Numbered from the stretch's first letter, positions 11,738 through 23,073 are shown. The stretch is 64,000 nucleotides of DNA from Agapanthus africanus (GCA_030015575.1 CM057339.1:773838809-773902808), one strand, 5' to 3'. The notes: generated by a model from the letters alone, not told the origin. Numbers and translations: made by a program.

Positions 11738-11842
11738 AAGAGCTTGTAGCTCATTGGTAATACCTTGCATTGCTGAACCAAGCCACCAGAGTTCAAATCC
11801 CATGCCCCACATTATTTTTTGTATTTATTTTACTTTAAATTT
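11738..11842 (+). repeat. tRNA-like (SINE-like) module inside the B 5' LTR
   Basis: 'TAGCTCATTGGTAATAC' resembles a Pol III A box and, about 45 bp on, 'GAGTTCAAATCCC' resembles a B box. The order and spacing are those of a tRNA head, and a T-rich tail follows. The module is present in both LTRs, so it was in the element before insertion. A tRNA-derived SINE captured by the LTR is the likeliest reading. Confidence 0.55.
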
Positions 11843-12170
11843 TATAGAAGCCCAACAATTCACACATAATAACTCCCAAAACTTGAACTGAAGCTGAAAA
11901 ACTAAATATACCAGAGCCTACACCTCGAGACCCCCCACCTCCCTAACCCCCGACTCGGCCCGACTCGGTCGAGTCGGCCGGACGGCCGAGTCCCCAACAC
12001 AAAAGTTGGGGCTCTTGGCATTCTATAACCCCCTGTATACTTTAAATTACCAGATCGGTTCCAGAGAAGTCAGAAAGCCCCATTTACTCCAATTTTTAAT
12101 ATATTTTTAAAATATATTTTTACATTTTTTTCAATTAAACTCTTCACCTACCCTAACCCTAGCCTAACCC

Positions 12171-12180
12171 TATAAATACC
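12171..12180 (+). promoter_or_regulatory. TATA box of element B 5' LTR
   Basis: TATAAATACC follows a 'ccctaaccct' telobox-like run, with a pyrimidine-rich 'cactcacatttctgagcc' about 30 bp downstream as a plausible start region. It is conserved in the 3' LTR at 20446. Confidence 0.65.
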
Positions 12181-14794
12181 ACCCTACCCTGTACCCTTTC
12201 ACTCACATTTCTGAGCCAACTCTCTAAAAAATTTCCAAAAATCGTGTCTGTTGAAAACGAATGAAAGGCGAAGCCCCGACGAATTCCCGGCGGAACTTCC
12301 GGCGATCGTTTTAGGAACTACCGGCGACGACGCAATACATCGGCGATTCCTCTACTTCCCTCTCACTCTCTTATGTGATCTAAAACCCGTAAGTCTCAAT
12401 TTCTACCTATCTCTTCTATCTAAAAATACGGATTTATAAAACCCGACGGAATCAGAACAAATCTGATTTCCGATTCGGTTTCTTATAAAAATCCACTTCT
12501 CACTAATACAATCATTCTTAAACTTCCTCAGGTTGACTATTAAATACTAAACAACCAAATTGATCAAGTTTTATCACATGAAATGATAGCTATTTCAATT
12601 TATCGTATTTTTCACTTAAATACCACATTGTTTCAATCCTTCATTTAACTCCATCAAACTTGCTATACATTTAAAGTAGATCACGAGGTAATGACCTACC
12701 TCCTCACACACTTACATACAATATAACACGATACCATCGAAAACTTAGAATACGTGAAAACAAACATTTTCATTTAAATACTCTTTACTTAATAAAACTA
12801 TTTCTAAAAGATTTAGTATTGATACATTTTTAAATAAATACCACTTATTAAAAAATAGGACAAGGTTGTGGATATCAGTCGTTTATCTAAACCTGACTTT
12901 GTGGTGTCTAGGTTAGGCAAGTGAGAAAGGTAATTTTAAAAGGCCCGTCTTACGGTGATTCGTGAGCGGATCCCTCCTTTCTTCACTTGTACTTACCTGG
13001 CCACAATTGGCGATGAAGAGGCGATTTGAGGCATCTCTCAACTTGTCGTTTGGACCATTTAGGAATAGACTAGTTGACTTAGGAGAATCTAGAACATAGA
13101 ATACGGAAAATTTACATCTTTACAAATAAATACTATTTACTTCATAAACCGTTTTCTAAAGGATTTAGTATTTTACAATCTTTGCAAAGCGCCGCTACAA
13201 CCTATTTTGGGGAACCCGTTCTAGATGGTGCAGATTATCGCACATCCTCGGGCTTAGTAGTGCGAGATTCAGACCTCCGCAAGGAGCATTCGGTCTCGAA
13301 AGATTTAAAATACGACATCTTAAGAAAATGAGATTTTTAGAATATAAAAAATATATTAAAATTATTTTTGTATAAATATATGTATATTTATCATTAAAAT
13401 ACCTATTTTGTTATGATATAAATATTCCGCCTTTTTCTAAAAATTACAAGAATCAATTTTACACTAAAATACCATAAATTCCCCACAAATCAATATTACA
13501 AATAAGTACTTTTATTTATGAAATTAGGATATTTTCACTAGAAATATCACAATATAAAATATACATTCATTACAACTCTAAAGACGAATAATAAATACTT
13601 GGGGTGCATTTTGAAAAGTATATAAAAGTATTTTTACATAAAACCCCCTCAAGTTTTATAAATTACCCTAAGGACCCTAGTAAACATAGGTTTAAGCGGA
13701 ACTAATCTCTTGAGCCTCAAGGAGCCGGAAAAGTAGGCGCTTGCCTATCTAAGGTAGACAAAGTAATAAAAACAATCAGGATTTCAATTTACTTTTCTAA
13801 TTGTCTGACTCAGTTTGAGTCTCAGTATAATTTGACTTGAATATGATTCAAGTACAAACTACAATCTACAATCTTCAATATTACAATTCAACATGAATCC
13901 ATGAATCCAATTATTAATCTATACAACTTGACCGAACCGAACCATGTATATACCTTCCATTTACATGGTTTTCCAGTTATTCCATTTACATGATTCTACG
14001 GTTACATCCATTTACTGATATCATGGTTTCGGTCAGTCAATCAATAAATCAATACAATTTACAAGACAAACAATACAAACAAAACACTACGGGGTTTAAG
14101 GGGTAGATTGGTACGGAAGGTGTTAAAAGTGGCACGAGACGGTAAGATTAAGACACCTAACATGAATCCAATTGCTGTTGTACCATGGAATAAACGGTTC
14201 CTTGAGTTCCTGATACCTTAGTCTCCGGGGGAAGTGAGACTCTACTTGTATACACTGGCATCCTTCTGTACCAAGCTACAAAACAACAGCGTTAACACTA
14301 AATACAACAATATAACAATATAATACAACTGTAAAAGCTACTCTCTCTCTATTACTCTCTACCTATTTATCCTTTATCTTTGGGATTTAGCGAGCGACCT
14401 GTTCGTTGACGACATTCTATTTCTTTCTTCTTTGAATGTCGTCAGGTGAATTGGACCCGTCAGAGATCGAGCTAACTACAGAAGACTTGGACCAGTACAG
14501 CGAAGATCTCGAGCTCTAGACATTGTACATTTTCCATTCAGTAATTTTCATTTCCTGTTTTGCCATTGTTTAGGCATCGCTTTTATTTCAGTTGAATTTC
14601 CTTTTCATGCAATGTACAAAAGAATGTTAATAAATAAAGTTGTTGTTTTTATTATATCTTGTCTCTTGTGCATTTACTTTTTATATTGCTTAGTTACGCT
14701 TAGCGTATTTTCTTCTGAGTAAATACATAGCAGACCAGTCACGTCCCCTTCGCCGTATAATGGGAAGCGGGGTGTGACAGGTTTTGTTGGTGGC

Positions 14795-14815
14795 CCATGC
14801 AGGTCAGAGCTGTAT
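14795..14815 (+). other. Possible degenerate primer binding site of element B
   Basis: 'caggtcagagc', close downstream of the 5' LTR, resembles the tRNA-iMet type site TGGTATCAGAGC used by Tekay elements, but it is not directly adjacent to the LTR. Tentative. Confidence 0.3.
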
Positions 14816-14981
14816 GACACTCTATCATGCAGTTCTGTTCTGTGTGAATAACCTAAGCAATATAACACAAGAACCAGCAATTAAAACATTGTTTACAATC
14901 ATGTTCCTTGAATCCCATCATTTCTTATTCTTTGAATCATACACTTTGAATCTGTTCTAACCTAAATTTTTCTTTAAGGTT

Positions 14982-15977
14982 ATGGATTCCCCGAACAACA
15001 CCAGCACCAATGTCAACAACACACCTCTACCACTATCTCTCACTCCTGTCGTCCCTGCTCCAATCAACGAGCAGACGATTCTACTTGAGGCAATCCGAAG
15101 CCTCCTAGAGGGACAACAACAGCTCTTGAACTGTCCCGAGACTGACGCACCTGGGGTAAAGCAATTTAGGGCTTTACATCCCAAACAGTTCTCAGGAAAG
15201 GGGTGCCTACTGGAAGCTGAGGAATGGGCACAAAGTATAAAGGATGATCTGGCAGCAGCACAAGTGCCAGAAATAGCTTGAGTCCGGGTTGCAAAGCTGC
15301 AGCTCACGGACAATGCACGGAACTGGTTGAAGGCGGAAGAAAGTTGTCTTGATCAGCTCATTGAATGGAAGACTTTTCACGATAAGTTCGACGCGAAGTA
15401 CTTTCCTGTGACTGCCAGGTTTGCCATGGAACAACAATTCATTCATCTACAACAAGGTTCGATGTGGGACAAGTCAGTAGATGAGTATGACGCTGAATTC
15501 ATCATACTCGGTCGGTAAGATATGTCACAGTATTTCAAATATTTAATATCACATACTACACAGCAAACACAAGACCGTAACAGATTTGCGGCACACTTGA
15601 TACCGACGGATGATATCAGAGCCCGTTGCTTTCAACAAGGTTTGGACACAGAAATTTAGGCTGCACTAGCCACAGGGAAATTTCTGACTCATGAAAATGC
15701 TCTGGAAGCTGCCCGCAGTTATGAGGCAGTGATAAAGGCAAGGGGCAGACCTCAGTCTGCAGGAGTGAAACGCTCTGCCACTCAAATGGTAGGAGGGGCC
15801 TCTTCAAGGCCATCTGTTGAACTCAGAAAACTGGAAGAAGCCAAGGATCAGCTAAGACCCGATTTTTGCTTTTATTGTAAGAGGGATGGAAATTTGATAA
15901 AGAACTGTAGGCGCGCAAATGGCCTTTGCCTAGTTTGTGGCGCGTCCAATCACAGAATTGAGATCTGTCCATATAGA
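14982..15977 (+). mobile_element. Element B gag, proximal part
   Basis: The gag begins at the ATG at 14982 (MDSPNN). It has the chromovirus gag core: 'FRALHPKQFSGKG', then 'EEWAQSIKDDL', 'ARNWLKAEE' and 'WKTFHDKFDAKYFP'. It closes with two zinc knuckles around 15870-15970, the second reading 'CLVCGASNHRIEICP'. It would package RNA into the particle. The open frame is broken in a few places. The segment is cut at 15977 by the insertion of solo LTR A2. Confidence 0.75.
15973..15977. repeat. Target site duplication of solo LTR A2, left copy (ATAGA)
   Basis: Identical to 19505-19509, directly against TG at 15978 and CA at 19503-19504. Confidence 0.85.
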
Positions 15978-15983
15978 TGTTTC

Positions 15984-16400
15984 CTGATTTAAAATCAGGA
16001 AAGCTTCTGGGAAAAGCTTCAAAAAAGGGGCCACGTGCTTACACGTGACCAGCAGTCACGTGTTGACACGTGACATATAAAAGCAGCGGAAAAGGGCACA
16101 TTGGTTCCCTGACCAAGTCAAGGAAAAGGGCTTCAGAAGAAGTCACGTGCTCCCACGTGACCAGAGTCACGTGTTGGCACGTGACGTTCAAAGCAGCAGA
16201 CTCGCTCTCCAGTTGAACCAAGGAAAGAGGCGCCAGACAGGGGTCACGTGCTCACACGTGACCAGGGGTCACGTGGTAGCACGTGACGGCTAAGCAGCAG
16301 AAGAAGGCAGAGTGCAAAAGAGGAGAAAGGCTCGTTCCAAGAGAGTCACGTGTCCACACGTGACCATGGGTCACGTGGTCACACGTGACCGGCTTTCAAA
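15984..16400. repeat. G-box hairpin cluster in A2 (four double hairpins)
   Basis: Four blocks near 16032-16073, 16142-16184, 16243-16287 and 16345-16391 each contain two adjacent inverted repeats built on CACGTG, for example GTCACGTG-TTGA-CACGTGAC. Spacing is about 100-105 bp. CACGTG is the plant G-box, bound by bHLH and bZIP factors, and each hairpin holds two of them. A 17-nt palindrome CCTGATTTAAAATCAGG sits right at the LTR start. Confidence 0.8.
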
Positions 16401-16404
16401 GCCC

Positions 16405-17400
16405 ATTTTGCTAACAGAATTAAATTCTGAAAGAGATTCAAATCTTCCCAAAGGAAAGCAATTATCTGGAACCAATCAAATTAAAGATTCAGAGATGATT
16501 AAATATCATCTATCTATGGAAAAATCTCGGGTTTGGAAAGATTTCCCCTTTAAATCTAACCGAAATAACAAAGGAGAATCTCTGGATTTAAAATCCAATG
16601 GTGGATAAAATTCACCTAATAATCCAAAGGTCCAGAACGAATGAAGGATGCAAATCAAATCTCTCAATGAAGATTCATCGAAAACTGATTGATTCGGCTG
16701 CCTCTCCTATAAATAGGAGCCAAGACACACAAAAAAGGGATAGATATACGCAGAGGGAAGAAAAAGGAGAGAGCCTTGATACTTTGAAGGAACTTGGATC
16801 TTCTGCAAAAGAAAACCCTAGGTAAGAAAGGGAAGGCTTTCTGAAAGAAGGAGAATTCAATTCTCAACAGAGTTTAACTCTGATAAATGAAACGGAAGAA
16901 CAGATTTCTTCTCTCTTTGATAGAGGATCTGTAAAGAGCACATCTCCCCTTGAAGTTGAGAATTTAATTCTCGATGGGTTGAGATCCTGCCATGCAGATC
17001 CAAAACATAGAGAGGGAATGCAAGCACGAGAATTTAATTCTCACAAAACTATAGGAATTTAATTCCTTTAAAATAAAATTAGGGCTTGACCCTATATCAT
17101 GGGAATTTAATTCTTTCAGAACAAAGAGAAACAGGGTTTAACCCTAATTAAGAACCTGGTTCTGTTGAAACAGCGGGAATCTAATTCCCTTAATCATAAT
17201 TTAACAGAGAATGGGAGTTCAATTCCTTAAAAGCTTTTATTAGGGTTTAACCCTATTCAGTTCTTCGCATATATGAGGAATTTAATTCCTACAGAAAATT
17301 CAGAGTTCAACTCTGTTCCAGAATATAAGTCTTCAAAAGGAAGTAGGAATTTAATTCCTCTGAAATTTAAAGCTCGAGGAATTTAATTCCTGAGAAAGAT
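16405..17400. repeat. Palindrome mosaic in A2, core TT-Y-AA with variable arms
   Basis: More than fifteen perfect or near-perfect palindromes of 13-15 nt share the core TTTAA or TTCAA. Examples are GAGAATTCAATTCTC (about 16851), CAGAGTTTAACTCTG (about 16869), AGGGTTTAACCCT (about 17133), AGGAATTTAATTCCT (several) and CAGAGTTCAACTCTG (about 17300). The outer arm letters change in step on both sides. Confidence 0.85.
16704..16719 (+). promoter_or_regulatory. TATA box of A2 embedded in a perfect palindrome
   Basis: CTCCTATAAATAGGAG is a 16-nt perfect inverted repeat containing TATAAATA. A purine-rich 'aaagggatagatatacgcagagg' run follows and is a plausible transcription start zone. Confidence 0.6.
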
Positions 17401-17419
17401 CAACAGATATACATAGAGG

Positions 17420-17632
17420 CAGGGTCACGTGTCACCACGTGACCCCCTCAAAAGAACTACAGAAAGCCCTTTGAGGCAGTCCCCCACGTGACCCACGTGA
17501 CCCTTGACAGAAACTCTAATACATAGGCATATGAATGCCCGTCACGTGATGGCACGTGATGTTCTGAAAGATGCAGCGATTTCAGCAGAATAAATGGAAA
17601 GAGGGCATTCTCACGTGTTGCCACGTGACCCC
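17420..17632. repeat. Second G-box hairpin cluster in A2
   Basis: Four further CACGTG inverted pairs lie near 17424, 17484, 17541 and 17610, for example 'ggtcacgtgtcaccacgtgacc'. They lie downstream of the TATA box, so within the presumed transcribed part. Confidence 0.75.
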
Positions 17633-17634
17633 TT

Positions 17635-17995
17635 TTGCCTTAGTGTTCAACACTAAGTTGGGATTCTTGAACACAGTACTGAAACACTGTTGGGCCTTAG
17701 TGTTCAACACTAATCAAAGAACCTTATTTACAGTGTTCAACACTGATTATCTTAGTGTTTGACACTAATCTGAGATCTCCATTGTAGTGTTCAACACTGA
17801 CTACCTTAGTGTTTAACACTAATTTAATAGCTCTGTTGCTGATGCTTGATACCGATCTGTTTTAGTGTTTAACACTAATCTGAAAGCCTTGTTGCTGGTG
17901 TTTAACTCCAATTATCTTTTAGTGTTAAACACTAACTTGTCAACCTTATTCCCAGTGTTCAACACCGATTGCTCTGAAGTGTTTAAACACTAGGC
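17635..17995. repeat. AGTGTT-Y-AACACT palindrome array in A2
   Basis: About ten palindromes of the form (TT)AGTGTTCAACACT(AA), or with TTTAA or TTTGA as core, are spaced 20-50 bp apart. Several paired changes (AGTG/CACT, GGTG/CACC) keep the pairing. Confidence 0.8.
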
Positions 17996-18321
17996 TTTGG
18001 CCCAATTGGCTAAAGGGATAGAGGCAAAGCCTCTCCCTCAATGGACCCACAAGAAATCAATATTCCAGACATGATAGGACTTAGCCCAAGCTGGCCATAA
18101 GTCCTCAATTCGTAATTAACTGGGCCAATGGGCTCATAATATATTTAATGGGTCTTGATCCTAAATTGGGCCAGGGACTATTTAATCCATTCCGGTCCTA
18201 GGGTACATCTCTTCACTCCTTTGATACTTGGCATTGTAATCCCTCAATGTCTTCAAAGAGGTGACGGGTCCCGACGACCACTCATGATATGGACTGTGGG
18301 GTCCTTAAACCCATGCCTAAT

Positions 18322-18557
18322 GCAAAATTCCTGGTTACGTGGAACGTGGATAACGTCACTCTTTGACCCCGCGGAAAACGTCCAGAGCGGAGCCTAGTCC
18401 TCGCTGAGCACGGCAGTGAACCCGTGTGAAGCATCTAGTGCAAAATTCCTGGTTACGTGGAACGTGGATAACGTCACTCTTTGACCCCGCGGAAAACGCC
18501 CAGAGCGGAGCCTGGTTCTCGCCAAGCACGGCAGTGAACCCGTGTGAAGCATCCAGA
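18322..18557. repeat. 118-bp tandem duplication in A2
   Basis: Two near-identical copies begin 'gcaaaattcctggttacgtg' at 18322 and 18440 and differ at only a few positions. Confidence 0.85.
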
Positions 18558-18567
18558 GCACATACTG

Positions 18568-18700
18568 GACCGAAATGTCCTTAAACTAACGATCGACCGA
18601 GATGTCTTAAAACTAACAATGGACCGCAATGTTCTTAAACTACCCATGGACCGCAATGTCCTTAAACTACCCATGGACCGCAATGTCCTTAAACTAGAAC
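18568..18700. repeat. 27-bp tandem array 'ggaccgcaatgtccttaaac'
   Basis: About five units are present. The inverse orientation of the same unit makes up the arrays at 24715-25080 and 3880-4465, linking A2, the element A LTR and the left part of the window as one family. Confidence 0.8.
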
Positions 18701-19509
18701 AATAGAGCCCCCATATGCTCTTTTGTCGGATCTAAACGGTCCCGTTTAAGTTGATCTTAGCCTTAAAGATGGCTAACGTATCCTTAAACCTTCAAACAGA
18801 CTGGACTATGAATCCCCCAAATTAACTTTGGCTCGAGGGTACATCTCTGAACTCCTCTGACATCCGTCGTTGTAATCCTTCAACGTCGTTAGAGAGGTGA
18901 CGGGTCCCGACGGCCACACATACGATGGACCACTATGTCCCTAAACTGGAACAATAGAGCCAATTGCTCTTTTGTCGGATCTAAACGATCCCGTTAAGTT
19001 GATCTTAGTCTCAAACTAGACTAACGTATCCTTAACAAACGTTTGAGTTGATCTTAGCCTCAAATATGGCTAACGTATCCTCAAACCAAACCCCCAAACC
19101 CAAATCTAAGATAATACGGATTTGGACTAGTCCACGCCCTACGGGCGACGACATAACTCAGTCTCCGTAAACAATCCACGGGCAACAAAACACAAAATAA
19201 ACACCCACGACACGAAGTGACCAGCTGGAGAAGGAGAAAGTTGTTACCGCGATGCGGTAGCGTAATTAACTGCAGGGGCTTGCGCCTGCAGGAAAGAGCG
19301 TCCCCACAATCAAAAACCCCTCAAACGAGGGGGAATCTGACGAAGTCTGCTACATCGGACGCATCCGTTTAAACCTTCGATACATGGTGCCATAAATCAA
19401 CTTGGTATCTTCGGAGAGGTGAACGGATAGCACCAATTAGCATCTGCCCCGAATCTCAGTGCCAAGACATCGCAGTCTTGTGCGCCGCCATTCGGAGGGG
19501 AACAATAGA

Positions 19510-19780
19510 TACAACTCAGCTCACACACCTACCAACTACCCACAGCGGCCAGCTATCCAGGCTCCTGCAACTCGTCCTGCACTCCCAGCACCACCTCTAC
19601 ACAGAACTCCTGCACAGCCTACTCGCCAATTCCAATAGGCAATGAGGGACATGCCTCGAGAGCAGAGAAAAGGCCTTAAGGACAGAATGTGCCTCCAGCT
19701 AGAAAGAATGTACCACAGCGACAGACATTCACCTTAGCAGCCATAGAACCTGAAACTGTGAACCAAGGTAATCCAAGTAA
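19510..19780 (+). mobile_element. Element B gag, distal proline-rich part
   Basis: After the A2 insertion, the sequence resumes with proline/alanine-rich codons ('APATRPALPAPPLHR'), then 'PQRQTFTLAAIEPE'. This resembles the gag-protease linker of Tekay elements that leads into the protease. The protease and everything after it are absent. Fossil part. Confidence 0.55.
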
Positions 19781-19854
19781 CTCCCTCACAACTTTGACCA
19801 AAATTTTTTACAATCTTTAGTTCTGTCACCAAACTGTTACACTTTCCTTTTACA

Positions 19855-19890
19855 AATTTCGAGGACGAAATTTTTATTAGGAGCGTAGAA
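19855..19890 (+). other. Element B pre-LTR stretch with polypurine tract
   Basis: 'ttcgaggacgaaattttt' followed by purine-rich 'aggagcgtagaa' lies directly before the 3' LTR. The same conserved phrase occurs in inverse orientation beside the C LTR at about 30960. Confidence 0.65.
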
Positions 19891-22800
19891 TGTAACAACC
19901 CTAATTTTCTTATACACTTTTTCCATACAAATTTTTAAATTGTTTTTTTTAAAATCCTTAAAGGGGTATTTATTGCCTGAGCACAAGACTTAAGTAATTA
20001 ATTAGCAATTTAATTACAAGAAGGAGCTTGTAGCTCATTGGTAATACCTTGCATTGCTGAACCAAGCCACCAAAGTTCAAATCACATGCCCCACATTATT
20101 TTTTGTATTTATTTTATTTTAAATTTTATAGAAGCCCAACAGTCCACACACAATAACTCCCAAAACTTGAATTGAACCTGAAAAACTAAATATACCAGAG
20201 CCTACACCTCGAGACCTCCCACCTTCCTGACCCCCGACTCGGGTTGGCGCCACCGGCCGGACTCGGCCGGACGGCCGAGTCCCCAACACAAAAATTGGGG
20301 CTCTTGGCATTCTATAATCCCCTGTATACTTTAAATTACCAGATCAGTTCCAAAGAAGTCAGAAAGCCCTATTTACTCCAATTTTTAATACATTTTTATA
20401 TATTTTTACATTTTTTTCAATTAAACTCTTCACCAACCCTAACCCTATAAATACCACCCTACCCTCTACCCTCTCACTCATATTTCTGAGCCAACTATCT
20501 AAAAAATTTTCAAGAATCGTGTACTTTGAAAACGAGCGAAAGGCGAAGCCTCGAAGAATTCTCGGCGGAACTTCCGGCGATCGTTTTAGGAACTACCGGT
20601 GACGACGCAATACATCGGCGATTCCTCTACTTTCTTCTCACTCTCTTGTGTGATCTAAAACCCGTAAGTCTCAATTTCTACCTATCTCTTCTATCTAAAA
20701 ATACGGATTTACAAAACCCGACGGAATCGGAACAAATCCGATTTCCGATTCTGTTTCTTATAAAAATCCACTTCTCACTAATATAATCATTCTTAAACTT
20801 CCTCATGTTGACTATTAAACACTAAACAACCAAATTGATCAAGTTTCATCACATGAAATGATAGCTATTTCAATTTATCGTATTTTTCACTTAAATACCA
20901 CATTGTTTCAATTCTTCATTTAACTCCATCAAACTTGCTATACATTCAAAGTAGATCACGAGGTAATGACCTACCTCCTCACACGCTTACATACAACATA
21001 ACACGATACCATCGAAAACTTAGAATACGTGAAAACAAACATTTTCATTTAAATACTCTTTACTTAATAAAATTATTTATAAAAGATTTAGTATTGATAC
21101 ACTTTTAAATAAATACCACTTTTTAAAAAAATAGGACAAGGTTGTGGACATCAGTCGTTTGTCTAAACCTGACTTTGTGGTGTCTAGGCTAGGCAAGTGA
21201 GAAAGGTAACTTTAAAAGGCCCGTCTCACGGTGATTCATGAGCGGATCCCTCCTTTCTTCACTTGTACTTACCTGGCCACAATTGGCGGTGAAGAGGCGA
21301 TTTGAGGCATCTCTCAACTTGTCGTTTGGACCATTTAGGAATAGACTAGTTGACTTAGGAGAATCTAGAACATAGAATACGGAAAATTTACATCTTTACA
21401 AATAAATACCATTTACTTCATAAACCGTTTTCTAAAGGATTTAGTATTTTACAATCTTTGCAAAGCGCCGCTACAACCTATTTTGGGGAACCCGTTCGGG
21501 ATGGTGCGGATTATCGTACATCCTCGGGCTTAGTAGTGCGAGATTCAGACCTCCGCAAGGAGCTTTCGGTCTCGAAAGATTTAAAATACGACATCTTAAA
21601 AAAAATAAGATTTTTAGAATATAAAAAATATATTAAAATTATTTTTGTATAAATATATGTATATTTATCATTAAAATACCTATTTTGTTATGATATAAAT
21701 ATTCCACATTTTTCTAAAAATCACAAGAATCAATTTTACACTAAAATACCATAAATTCCCCATAAATCAATATTACAAATAAATACCTTTATTTATGAAA
21801 TTAGGATATTTTCAGTAGAAATATCACAATATAAAATCTACATTCAATATAACTCTAAAGACGAATAATAAATACTTGGGGTGCATTTTGAAAAGTATAT
21901 AAAAGTATTTTTATATAAAACCCCCTCAAGTTCTATAAATTACCCAAAAGGAACCTAATAAACATAGATTTAAGCGGAACCAATCTCTTGAGCCTCAGGG
22001 AGCCGGAGAAGTGAGCGCTTGCCTATCTAAGGAGTGACAAAGTAATAAAAACAATCAGGATTTCAATTTACTTTTCTAATTATCTGACTCAGTTTGAGTC
22101 TCAGTATAATCTGACTTGAATATGATTCAAGTACAATCTACAATCTACAATCTTCAATATTACAATTCAACATGAATCCATGAATCCAATTATCAATCTA
22201 TACAACTTGACCGAACCGAACCATGGATATACCTTCCATTTACATGGTTCTCCAGTTATTCCATTTACATGATTCTACGGTTACATCCGTTTACTGATAT
22301 CATGATTTCGGTCAGTCAATCAATTATACAATCAATAAAATTTACAAGACAAACAATACAAACAAAACACTACGGGGTTTAAGGGGTAGATTGATACGGA
22401 AGGTGTTAAAAGTGGCACGAGACGGTAAGATTAAGACACCTAACATAAATCCAATTGCTGTTGTACCGTGGCATAAACGGTTTCTTGAGTTCCTGATACC
22501 TTAGTCTCCGGGGCAAGTGAGACCCCTCTCGTATACACTGGCATCCTTCCGTACCAAGCTACAAAATAACAGCGTTAACACTAAATACAACAATATAACA
22601 ATATAATACAACTGTAAAAGCTACTCTCTCTCTCTTACTCTCTGTCTATTCTATTTCTCCTCTTATCTTTGGGACTTACCGAGCGACCCGTCCGCTGACG
22701 ATATTCTATTTCTTTCTTCTTTGAATGTCGTCAGGTGAATTGGACCCGTCAGAGATCGAGCAAACTACAGAATACTTGGATCAGTACAGCGAAGACCCTG

Positions 22801-23068
22801 AGCTCTAGACATTGTACATTTTCCATTCAGTATTTTTCATTTCCTGTTATGCCATTGTTTAGGCATCGCTTTTATTTCAGTTGTATTTCCTTTTCATATA
22901 TTGTACAAAAGAATGTCAATAAATAAAGTTGTTGTTTTTATTATATCTTGTCTCTTGTGCATTTACTTTTTATATTGCTTAGTTACGCTTAGCGTATTTG
23001 CTTCTGAGTAAATACGTAGCGGACCAGTCGTGTCCCCTTCGCCGTATAATGGGAAGCGGGACATGACA
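19891..23068 (+). repeat. Element B 3' LTR
   Basis: 3178 bp matching 11607-14779. It carries the same tRNA-like module (20026-20125) and TATA box (20446-20455) and is followed by the right ATCGC duplication. Confidence 0.9.
20026..20125 (+). repeat. tRNA-like module inside the B 3' LTR
   Basis: Copy of 11738-11842 with the A-box-like TAGCTCATTGG retained and one change in the B-box-like region. Confidence 0.5.
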
Positions 23069-23073
23069 ATCGC
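23069..23073. repeat. Target site duplication of element B, right copy (ATCGC)
   Basis: Matches 11602-11606. Confidence 0.9.

Larger units (their letters stand above)
11607..14779 (+). repeat. Element B 5' LTR
   Basis: 3173 bp, TGTAAC...GTGACA. It contains a tRNA-like module (11740-11840), a TATA box (12171), and AT-rich U5-side sequence. It matches 19891-23068 nearly throughout. Confidence 0.9.
15978..19504 (+). mobile_element. Solo LTR A2 (Tat family, same family as element A)
   Basis: 3527 bp, TGTTTCCTG...GGGGAACA, flanked by the ATAGA duplication within element B gag. Its last 300 bp match, in reverse complement, the end of the element A LTR at 24231-24560: 'gtgccataaatcaacttg', 'gcaggggcttgcgcctgcag' and 'caatccacgggcaac' all have counterparts. 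It was formed by recombination between the two LTRs of a full element after it entered B. Internally it is an extreme mosaic of short palindromes plus two tandem blocks. Confidence 0.88.
11607..23068 (+). mobile_element. Element B: Tekay/Del-like Gypsy retrotransposon lacking pol
   Basis: Two direct LTRs of 3173 and 3178 bp (11607-14779 and 19891-23068) start TGTAACAACC and end in TGACA. They are flanked by a perfect 5-bp target duplication, ATCGC, at 11602-11606 and 23069-23073. The internal region holds a gag with two zinc knuckles and then, after solo LTR A2, about 380 bp ending in the 'ttcgaggacgaaattttt' stretch found just before the 3' LTR of plant Tekay/Del chromoviruses. No protease, reverse transcriptase or integrase is present, so the copy is a deletion derivative or non-autonomous form. 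The LTRs differ by a few percent by eye, pointing to an insertion of moderate age. The gag is broken in a few places. Confidence 0.9.

Noticed and set aside
16312-16608. Open frame within A2
   Set aside because: It is composed of the palindrome repeats, with no conserved protein features.
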